Below, piece by piece: positions 7,318-12,859 of a DNA stretch of 12,859 nt (positions are counted from its first letter, which is position 1; every line of letters starts with the position of its first letter). The DNA comes from Nephromyces sp. MM_2019 (Eukaryota > Apicomplexa > Aconoidasida > Nephromycida): positions 1 through 12,859 of the forward strand of contig JADHZB010001364.1 of the NCBI GenBank assembly GCA_015657535.1. Reading direction: 5' to 3'. Both the position numbers and the translations under genes were made by a program. The notes under the pieces were generated by a model. That model saw nothing but the letters and a program-made list of their open reading frames with translations, did no database searches and was not told where the DNA came from.

Positions 7318-10300
7318 ATGGAGTGGCCTTCAAGCAATGTACTGCCTGCTTCCCGAAGAGGCTCAGCTATGGGAGATCATTTTCCTACGGATTCTAGCAC
7401 AATTTCAGCGAAGCAGTGGCAGATTACAGCTTCTTTCCGGGGAGGTGCAAACTATCGAGTGTATCATTCTCTGACTATCCCTCCGAAGGATGATGCTTCA
7501 AACGTGGAAAAAATGATAAATTTAAGCCCAACCAAATTGGCGTATGCTGAAGCAGTAGCACTGCAATCCAACAGCTTGCAACAGGCTAAGTTGCAAGGGG
7601 ATGAAATGCTACTTTTCAATACTCAGAGCGTTCCTGGAGTACGTATGGCAAGTGCTTCAAATACCCGCACATACTTAAAAAGCCCACAAAATATCATGAA
7701 GAATCAAGTTCACGCATTTCAACTCATACACAGAAACGGGAAATCCCAGGATTCTAATGAGTTTAAGCAAAATTACCGTCAAGAACCCTTGTATTCATCA
7801 CAACAAGCTCCTCAAAGTTCGCAGATGCAGAACACGGGAAGCGCAAATGTTCAAGGTTTCCGACCCATCCAGACGTCAAAGGTGGTTTGCACACAGCCAA
7901 TCAGCCCTCCACATACACCGCTTGCACAAAGAGTCCAGTCGTTCTCCGCAAAGACACCACAAGAAATAATACAGCGTGAGCTGACCCAAGGTTGTTACGT
8001 ACAGAAATATCCAGAAAATGGCCATTTAATGCGCAGCTTACCTGATAAAATGCAGTATACTCAAACTTCATGCTCTTTACCCGGCTATGGAAAAGCAGCA
8101 AGTTACACACAGGGGGCTCCCAAGCCCTTACCTGTTGGGGAAGAGGTAAATAAGGAGAAAAAAACCATCCAAAACCATGAAGAAAATGATGCTTTCATGA
8201 TTCAAAACTGCATATCATGGAGAACCTCATGCTCTCAAACTTACAAAGCTCCGCCTGTTAGCCGCAATGAAGTGAAAAGTCCCACTTTTTCTTCTGAATC
8301 GCAAGTATTACAGGTGTCACAAGCTCTCCCAAGTGCTACCTCCCAGACTATCCCATTTAACATCCCTCGAAACCAAACTTCTCCCCGGACTCAGCCATCA
8401 GTTCCTCTCCAAGAGCATCCTTTCACTCTAGCAAGCGTAGCCTCTCAGTCGGGTTTTTTAAGCTCATCTCCATCTGATAGGGTCGTCTTGCTATCAAATC
8501 CAGTCCCTTCTTACGCAGGCTTTAAAGAGCATCACAAGGCCTTCCATACAGCTTGTTCCTCAACTAGTATGATTGCAAAACATCAAAAAAATGGCAATTC
8601 TAATGTATGCAATTCAAACCAATGTCAAAGATACATATCGCATCAACACTCGAGATCTTCAGAAACTCTTCCACACTGCTCAATTAACTTTCCAATCCAC
8701 TCGATTAGCTCTGTATTACGCGAAGAAAAGCCCAGCGATTCCTACGTACATAAGTCGAATACGCATCAAAAAATAGCAACAGCTGCTGTTACCCTCTATA
8801 GCCCTGCAAAGAGCTTGCCAAAAGCGTTTTCAGCACATAGAAGCACTTCAAACAGCCCCCTACCATCGTATGAAAATCTTCCTTCCCAAAGCCTCTCCAA
8901 TTTACCCCCAAAAATCGCGATGCCAGCGTGTTATGCTTCAACAAAGCTTACGCAGCAACAAAATCTGTCTCCTAACCCTGGCCATGCAAAGGCAATCTCT
9001 TTCCAGCAAAGCCCTTATGCGGCAGGGCAACCTCAGGGCAAGCAAACAAATAATACCACGCTCAGCATCAAGGGGGGATCTGCTGCTTCCAGTGCTGGCA
9101 ACACTCCAGTTCTTACCGTGTGTGCAGAATATAATTCAACCTTCAGGTCTCCGAAAGTGTGCCAAACGCTTGAAGACCGTGCTAATGCTTTGAAGGAAGC
9201 ACTCCCTATGGCTTGCAGCATGCACCCTCACTCTGGGTTTTGCAAAACAATGCACAGATGCGCAATGCCTAATTACCAGCAAAATATCGTGCCAACGGGA
9301 GATATCTCTACCAGTTCTCTGAAACTTTTTCAGGATAAAACTCACCATACGTACACAGCCTTTTCTCCTTCATCTTCATCATGTGCTTCTACCCGAAGGT
9401 ATTCACAAGCCCAAGAATCGTCAGAAAATGCGCAAAAAGAACTTTTTTCGTTACCCGATTCGTATTTACCAGCTTCTTTGGATGCATCAATACACAATGC
9501 ACCGCAAAATTCAAACTCGAAAGCTGCATCAGCAGAGGAGTGGAAGGCTTTCTCTATGAGCCTCTCAAACTTGGTACAGCATAGTGAAGCAAGGTACCCC
9601 TATAGAGCAGGTTCTCCCTCATCTTCGATGTGGGGCCGAGTTCCCGGGATTGGCCTTGATTCCCTCTACCCCAAGAAAAGTGTGGCTGCTGCTAAATGTA
9701 TGAGTAGAGCAGAACTTCCTTCCGAGCACAGAATGGTTGGAGGGGTGGTTACAACTGCCTTTAACTATGAGCCGGGGAGTGTACAAACGGCGTGCCAAGG
9801 AGGGATGATCGCCGGAAAAAACGTTACCAGTGAGACCACTGCTCAACCTGTAAGTTATAAGATCAATGGAAATCCTAATTACCTCTCCCTGCAAGCTTCA
9901 AATCAAGCCTTTGGAGGAAAAGATTTTTTCCTCGTTAATGCTGCACTGCACTCATCAAAAACCCAAGGAAATGAAGCTTGGGTTGGATCTTTATCCCCTT
10001 CTCAAAAAAGCGCTGAAGATCTACAAGGCAATAAGATACTACTGGGAAATGCAGATTCCTGCAAGTTTCAGCCTGGAAATTGCAGTGCGTATAGCCTGAA
10101 ACCGCTAGGAAGGCAGAAGACTGCTCCAAGTTACTCTATGAATGGTGGTAGTACAGGTGGAATTCTCGCAGTAGATGAAGCGAAAAATGCACACAGTACT
10201 TGCTACAACAGTAGCTATCCAACTGGAAGCACTAGTGGCTACAGAGATTTGTGGCAGCCCTCAAGATATGAGGGAGAAGCAGCGAACCGCTGCAGGCAGG

Positions 10301-11997
10301 AGGAACTTACGAGATTTGGAGAGAGCGTAGTGATGACCTCCGAGAGGAGACAAAACACACACAACACACAAAGCAGACAGGAAACACAAAGCAGGCAAAG
10401 CACATACAACACACAAAGCAGACAGGAAACACAAAGCAGGCAAAGCACATACAACACACAAAGCAGACAGAACACATGCAACACACACCCCACATACTGC
10501 ATACAGCAAAGCGACGATGCATCACACTCAAATCCTATTGTGCAGCAAAGTAGCCAGGCTGCATTCCTAACGGGAAAAACATATCCGAAACAAAGTATAG
10601 AAGGGGTTTCTTTCCTAGAAGGACAGCTCAGGCCCACCTATAACACAGGAGGCCACCAAGACGGTCGAACACACGCAAGGGATGTAGCACACACAGTCTC
10701 TCCTGCTCTCTTAGAGAGCTGCAGCGGAAGAGCATGCTTTTCAAGCCGGGAAGTCGACGCTGAGCGAGTAGCAACCATTGAAGAGAACATACCGATCGAA
10801 GCAATGCCACTATCCAACCTCGCTCAAGTCAGCACACAAAGTAGCTACTGCTTTCTTTCACCTAGCAAAGAGAGATTATTAGAGCAAGAGAAACCCTGTA
10901 GTAGCTCAAGTGAAAGTTCTTCAAAAAACTATCTATTTCAGCAGGAAGAAAGCAGAGAATCCTTCATACATCAGCAACGAGGCTTAAGCTCCCTCACTGG
11001 AAGCGCTGCTGCGACAATGAGGATGCCACCAGCAATTGTTGAGAGGCCAGATAGCCTAGGGGGTGCATGGGAACCAGCCATGGCAGAAAAGCTGAGAGAT
11101 TTAGCATTTGGAGAAGAAAAAAAACGTATAAATGAGCGAGAAATCGTCTATGAAAATGATATAGAAGAAACTGAAGAAGACCAAGAGGATGAGGAAGGCA
11201 CCAGTGAAGAAGAAGAAGAAGATGATGAGGAAGATGAGGAAGAAGAGGGAAGCGCTAGTGATGAAGAAGGGGAAAAAGAGCGAGAAGAGCGAGAGGAACG
11301 AGAAAACGAAGAAGGAGCAGCGGGAGATGTAGAGGGAGTAGAAAAATGTAAAAATCAAAAGGAGGAATCTCCACACGATGAAGGGGAAGAAGAAGATGAT
11401 TCAGAAAACAGAAATGAGGCAGATGAAGAATGCCTTGAAGATAGAGATAACCCCGAAAACAGCGAATCAAACTGTTTACGCTGTGAATCGCTCCTAGATA
11501 ATTATCTAGGAAGAGGCTCGAGCAGTGCTGAGAGAGCGAGAGAAGCAGCTAATAGGGAGGATGCCTTCAGTACAGCAAGCACATTAGCATATAGTGATGG
11601 TAGGCTAGAGCTACACACAATGAATACCGAAGAAGACAAGTCTCAAGAGAACGAGGTCTTTTCAGAGTCCTGGGATAATGAAGATGAGGAGGAGCTGTTT
11701 AACGATGAAGATCAGTGTGCCGTTGAGGTGTCCAGAGAAGAAAAAACTGCACCAAACTCTCTGTCTTTAAAGTGCAGCAGCTCCAAGCAGGCTGTAGGTA
11801 AAGGACACACACAAAGCTCATTCAGTAAGTCGGAAAGCCATGAAAGATGCGAAAGCTCAGGTGGAGGATATGTTCCAATCGTCAACACCCGGCAGGCAAA
11901 GGCAGAGAAGCCACTTATCAACACGTGTATAAGAAGCCTAGGATGGAAGAGGCATGATGCCTGTTCTATAAAAGGTAGATTTTCCTCTATAACGTAG
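7318..11997 (+). CDS. Giant Ser/Gln/Asn-rich N-terminal part of a TTLL-family protein (exon 1; uninterrupted frame shown)
   Basis: This is a single open frame of 1559 codons. The start is ATG 7318, with A at -3 and G at +4 and an in-frame TGA just upstream at 7294-7296. A second in-frame Met lies at residue 18. The protein is rich in Ser, Gln, Asn, Pro, Ala and Thr, has no membrane segment or signal peptide, and looks mostly disordered. Residues 1016-1051 carry a 15-residue tandem repeat, about 1281-1384 are strongly acidic, and a second acidic patch spans about 1436-1475. I recognise no folded domain in it. The frame ends at TAG 11995-11997 but stays open beyond it to 12156, and the next exon encodes a TTLL signature in a compatible phase. 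I therefore infer that this is the N-terminal extension of a TTLL enzyme. Exon 1 probably ends at 11824 (donor A/GTAAGT), so about the last 57 residues of the uninterrupted frame would be intronic. A separate 1559-residue protein remains possible. Confidence 0.88.
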   Translation: MEWPSSNVLPASRRGSAMGDHFPTDSSTISAKQWQITASFRGGANYRVYHSLTIPPKDDASNVEKMINLSPTKLAYAEAVALQSNSLQQAKLQGDEMLLFNTQSVPGVRMASASNTRTYLKSPQNIMKNQVHAFQLIHRNGKSQDSNEFKQNYRQEPLYSSQQAPQSSQMQNTGSANVQGFRPIQTSKVVCTQPISPPHTPLAQRVQSFSAKTPQEIIQRELTQGCYVQKYPENGHLMRSLPDKMQYTQTSCSLPGYGKAASYTQGAPKPLPVGEEVNKEKKTIQNHEENDAFMIQNCISWRTSCSQTYKAPPVSRNEVKSPTFSSESQVLQVSQALPSATSQTIPFNIPRNQTSPRTQPSVPLQEHPFTLASVASQSGFLSSSPSDRVVLLSNPVPSYAGFKEHHKAFHTACSSTSMIAKHQKNGNSNVCNSNQCQRYISHQHSRSSETLPHCSINFPIHSISSVLREEKPSDSYVHKSNTHQKIATAAVTLYSPAKSLPKAFSAHRSTSNSPLPSYENLPSQSLSNLPPKIAMPACYASTKLTQQQNLSPNPGHAKAISFQQSPYAAGQPQGKQTNNTTLSIKGGSAASSAGNTPVLTVCAEYNSTFRSPKVCQTLEDRANALKEALPMACSMHPHSGFCKTMHRCAMPNYQQNIVPTGDISTSSLKLFQDKTHHTYTAFSPSSSSCASTRRYSQAQESSENAQKELFSLPDSYLPASLDASIHNAPQNSNSKAASAEEWKAFSMSLSNLVQHSEARYPYRAGSPSSSMWGRVPGIGLDSLYPKKSVAAAKCMSRAELPSEHRMVGGVVTTAFNYEPGSVQTACQGGMIAGKNVTSETTAQPVSYKINGNPNYLSLQASNQAFGGKDFFLVNAALHSSKTQGNEAWVGSLSPSQKSAEDLQGNKILLGNADSCKFQPGNCSAYSLKPLGRQKTAPSYSMNGGSTGGILAVDEAKNAHSTCYNSSYPTGSTSGYRDLWQPSRYEGEAANRCRQEELTRFGESVVMTSERRQNTHNTQSRQETQSRQSTYNTQSRQETQSRQSTYNTQSRQNTCNTHPTYCIQQSDDASHSNPIVQQSSQAAFLTGKTYPKQSIEGVSFLEGQLRPTYNTGGHQDGRTHARDVAHTVSPALLESCSGRACFSSREVDAERVATIEENIPIEAMPLSNLAQVSTQSSYCFLSPSKERLLEQEKPCSSSSESSSKNYLFQQEESRESFIHQQRGLSSLTGSAAATMRMPPAIVERPDSLGGAWEPAMAEKLRDLAFGEEKKRINEREIVYENDIEETEEDQEDEEGTSEEEEEDDEEDEEEEGSASDEEGEKEREEREERENEEGAAGDVEGVEKCKNQKEESPHDEGEEEDDSENRNEADEECLEDRDNPENSESNCLRCESLLDNYLGRGSSSAERAREAANREDAFSTASTLAYSDGRLELHTMNTEEDKSQENEVFSESWDNEDEEELFNDEDQCAVEVSREEKTAPNSLSLKCSSSKQAVGKGHTQSSFSKSESHERCESSGGGYVPIVNTRQAKAEKPLINTCIRSLGWKRHDACSIKGRFSSIT
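10363..10470 (+). repeat. 45-bp coding tandem repeat (15 residues per unit)
   Basis: Two copies of a 45-bp unit, 10363-10407 and 10408-10452, are identical base for base, including synonymous positions. A third begins at 10453 and matches for 18 bases. The unit is in codon register from residue 1016 and encodes NTQSRQETQSRQSTY, itself built of two TQSRQ half-units. Identity at silent sites points to recent slippage or conversion. The antisense frames across this segment (Leu/Cys/Val-rich) are artefacts of the repeat. Confidence 0.95.
11158..11469 (+). other. Acidic low-complexity tract in the large protein
   Basis: Residues about 1281-1384 of the large frame are dominated by Glu and Asp. One run begins SEEEEEDDEEDEEEEG near residues 1300-1315, with a few Arg/Lys interspersed (EREEREERENEE). 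The codons are almost all GAA, GAG and GAT, so the DNA is a purine tract. The tract lies shortly upstream of the inferred TTLL core. Whether it is a regulatory tail, an electrostatic linker or a mimic of the glutamate-rich tubulin tail cannot be told from sequence alone. Confidence 0.9.
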
Positions 11998-12004
11998 AAA
12001 ACAG
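11825..12004 (+). other. Inferred intron 1 (180 nt, in frame, contains the TAG)
   Basis: The donor TTCA/GTAAGT at 11825 is a perfect consensus donor, and the acceptor AAAACAG ends at 12004. Removal keeps the reading frame (phase 1), deletes the TAG at 11995-11997 and joins residue 1502 to a frame that remains open to 12156. Two other donors share the same acceptor and phase: GGTAAAG at 11798 (207 nt) and GGTAGAT at 11975 (30 nt). The same TTCA/GTAAG context occurs at the end of exon 3 (12841/12842), which favours 11825. The acceptor has little polypyrimidine tract. All three choices give lengths divisible by three. Confidence 0.5.
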
Positions 12005-12152
12005 CACAAAAAGCTGATATTAGACCTTTTGCATATAGCGTCAAACATACAGGCTCATCGAGCTTACCACCATCCCCACCTTCAAGGAAAGAAAGTTTGT
12101 TAAATTTGTTAAAGCATTATCATGCATTAGCAGCTAAGGGATTCTACAAGAA
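12005..12152 (+). CDS. Exon 2 of the TTLL-family gene (start of the conserved region)
   Basis: After the TAG the frame of the large exon stays open from 12005 to the TAA at 12154-12156. The peptide does not look random. It contains ADIRPFAYSVKHTG, then a Ser/Pro-rich linker, then the helix-like LLNLLKHYHALAAKGFYK. In TTLL proteins the segment before the first conserved Trp usually has a strand of the Y-x-[VIL]-[KR]-type, followed by a helix ending in a Gly-Phe or Gly-Trp. The Leu-rich helix ending in Gly-Phe fits that layout. A donor (AA/GTAAAC) at 12153 removes the TAA and leaves the codon split 2+1. I recognise the segment through its position and pattern, not through a strong motif of its own. 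Confidence 0.65.
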
Positions 12153-12614
12153 GTAAACTAAAGAAACATCCACGTATGCAAATCCTAAATACTCGTAGAA
12201 AGCATAAATGTTTTGCTTTTTTCGGTGATTGTGTATATTTTCAACGTGTTTGGACGCTTGGCTAATAAAATTAACACACACACTCTGCCAATATCATACG
12301 TAAGATAGCAGTAAATATTGAAAGGCATGCTCATAATACGAAGTGGTTGTGTGCGTGTGTGGTAATGTCATCAAAGGCTCATTCTGTTGATAGTGGAGGC
12401 TGAGGGGGAGATTTTGTGAAAAAGAGGGGCTTGCCCTTCACTCAGTGCTACCTAACAGAAAGCTATAGAAGCTTCATTGTTAGGCTAGCACAAACAATGA
12501 AGCTTCTATACGCATATGTGCACAAGATTTCCTCACAGAAGAAATATATCGAAGCCAATTAGGACACACAATGAAGCTTTGTATTCGCTCCAAAACGAAC
12601 ACACACACACCAAG
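12153..12614 (+). other. Inferred intron 2 (462 nt)
   Basis: The donor GTAAAC starts at 12153 and the acceptor CACCAAG ends at 12614. Joining completes an AAC codon and puts exon 3 in frame. The distance from the Gly-Phe of exon 2 to the conserved Trp of exon 3 is then about 15 residues, similar to known TTLL proteins. Other acceptors in the same phase end at 12488 and 12554 and would insert 42 or 20 extra residues. The intron is AT-rich, carries a short GTGTGCGTGTGTGG tract near 12347 and contains a perfect 18-bp inverted repeat. A hydrophobic frame inside it (about 12199-12308) lacks motifs. Confidence 0.6.
12464..12510. repeat. Perfect 18-bp inverted repeat inside intron 2
   Basis: TATAGAAGCTTCATTGTT at 12464-12481 is exactly complementary to AACAATGAAGCTTCTATA at 12493-12510, with an 11-base loop. 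Twelve bases of the right arm (ACAATGAAGCTT) recur once more at 12568-12579, and thirteen bases of the left side (CTATAGAAGCTTC) recur at 4400-4412. It could fold as an RNA hairpin within the intron, or it could be the remnant of a short inverted-repeat element. I see no clear target-site duplication. Confidence 0.9.
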
Positions 12615-12859
12615 CTCATCCCTCTATCGTATCTCAGGTAGCATTCTATGGCTAGGTGGAGCTATACAAGATCATGAGCATATACAGTATATAAAAACAT
12701 CCCAAATAATCAATAGATTTCCAGGATTGTGGGATTATACGAAGAAGAGGATGCTTTCTGCTATAATGAAGTTATGTGGAGATCTCTTTCCAGACTGCTT
12801 TAACTTCATTCCAGAAGCATGGGAGTTACCAGGAGATTTCAGTAAGGGAGGGGGCGGTG
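12615..12859 (+). CDS. Tubulin-tyrosine ligase-like (TTLL) family protein, exon 3, N-terminal part of the domain (partial)
   Basis: TTLL enzymes use ATP to ligate an amino acid (Glu, Gly or Tyr) to tubulin or other acceptors in the cytoplasm, axoneme or cytoskeleton. The translated exon shows the ordered landmarks of the start of the TTLL domain (Pfam TTL). These are SGSILWLGG (conserved Trp), SQIINRFPG matching the K/Q-x-x-N-H-F-P-[GR] block, TKKRML at the [RK]-K-D/N-x-L position, then LFPDCFNFIPEAWELPGDF matching F-x-[IF]-x-P-x-[TS]-[WFY]-x-L-P. The usual His of N-H-F-P is Arg here. The frame is open from 12484, and an in-frame ATG at 12571 could start a separate gene, but splicing from exon 2 fits better. 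A donor TTCA/GTAAGG at 12842 probably ends the exon, so the G-rich last 18 bases would be intron. ATP-grasp catalytic residues lie outside the window, so subfamily and activity remain open. Confidence 0.82.
12842..12859 (+). other. Probable start of intron 3 (truncated by window end)
   Basis: GTAAGG directly follows TTCA, as at the preferred donor of intron 1. The remaining bases are almost all G. If translated they would give a Gly run after the conserved LPGDF, which is atypical for the family. Confidence 0.5.

Noticed and set aside
10239..10637. Minus-strand 132-codon Leu/Cys/Val-rich frame that looks like a membrane protein
   Set aside because: Antisense of the 45-bp coding repeat. The hydrophobicity is produced by the complement of CA-rich codons.
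11101..11470. Minus-strand Phe/Leu-rich frames resembling multi-pass membrane segments
   Set aside because: Antisense of the Glu/Asp codon tract (GAA/GAT read as TTC/ATC). The sense frame is far longer and continuous.
11995..11997. TAG reassigned to glutamine, as in some ciliates
   Set aside because: The upstream frame uses CAA and CAG very often and contains no TAA or TAG in about 1559 codons, which a reassigned code would not give. An intron explains the single TAG better.
12199..12308. Hydrophobic frame between exon 2 and exon 3, possibly another exon
   Set aside because: It lies in a different frame, has no TTLL-like pattern, and direct joining of exons 2 and 3 gives the expected spacing to the conserved Trp.
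1..12859. CRISPR array, bacterial operon or phage-type defence system
   Set aside because: No regularly spaced near-identical repeats with unique spacers, no ribosome-binding sites and no clustered short genes. The window is eukaryotic.

Overview
The window looks like nuclear DNA of a unicellular eukaryote. It has a long unbroken coding exon with purine (A) at -3 of the start codon, consensus splice donors (GTAAGT, GTAAGG, GTAAAC), long non-coding stretches rich in TG microsatellites, and a gene of a strictly eukaryotic family, tubulin-tyrosine ligase-like (TTLL). There are no Shine-Dalgarno-led operons, no rRNA and no convincing tRNA. A protist such as an alveolate (apicomplexan relative) would fit a TTLL with a huge low-complexity extension, but that lineage is a guess. 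TAA and TAG are used as stops: the large reading frame is very Gln-rich through CAA/CAG and has no internal TAA or TAG for about 1559 codons, so a ciliate-type code is unlikely.

Layout: positions 1-7250 are essentially non-coding. They hold TG/GT microsatellites, an 18-bp minisatellite (579-625 plus decayed copies to about 830), a degenerate 24-26 bp repeat family (2061-2233), a CTAG-rich tract (2858-3261), a long (TG)n/TATTT tract (3757-3962), a second degenerate minisatellite (4669-4890), several small duplications, and one weak small reading frame (1264-1674).

From 7318 to the right edge there is one gene, read on the + strand. A 4.7-kb reading frame encodes a Ser/Gln/Asn-rich, apparently disordered protein with a 15-residue tandem repeat and a strongly acidic tract. 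It stops at a TAG (11995-11997), but the same frame reopens at once to 12156, and a TTLL signature (N-R-F-P-G ... F-I-P-E-A-W-E-L-P) is encoded at 12615-12841. Two introns join these parts in phase. My preferred model is exon 1 at 7318-11824, exon 2 at 12005-12152 and exon 3 at 12615-12841, followed by an intron whose donor is at 12842. On this model the long reading frame is the N-terminal extension of a TTLL enzyme rather than a separate hypothetical protein, and its apparent stop lies inside an intron. The ATP-binding and catalytic part of the TTLL domain lies beyond the window, so glutamylase, glycylase or tyrosine-ligase activity cannot be decided.

The most interesting points are this hidden gene continuity, the alternative in-frame introns around the TAG, the 18-bp perfect inverted repeat inside the second intron whose motif recurs at 4400, and the substitution of Arg for the usual His in the TTLL N-H-F-P motif.
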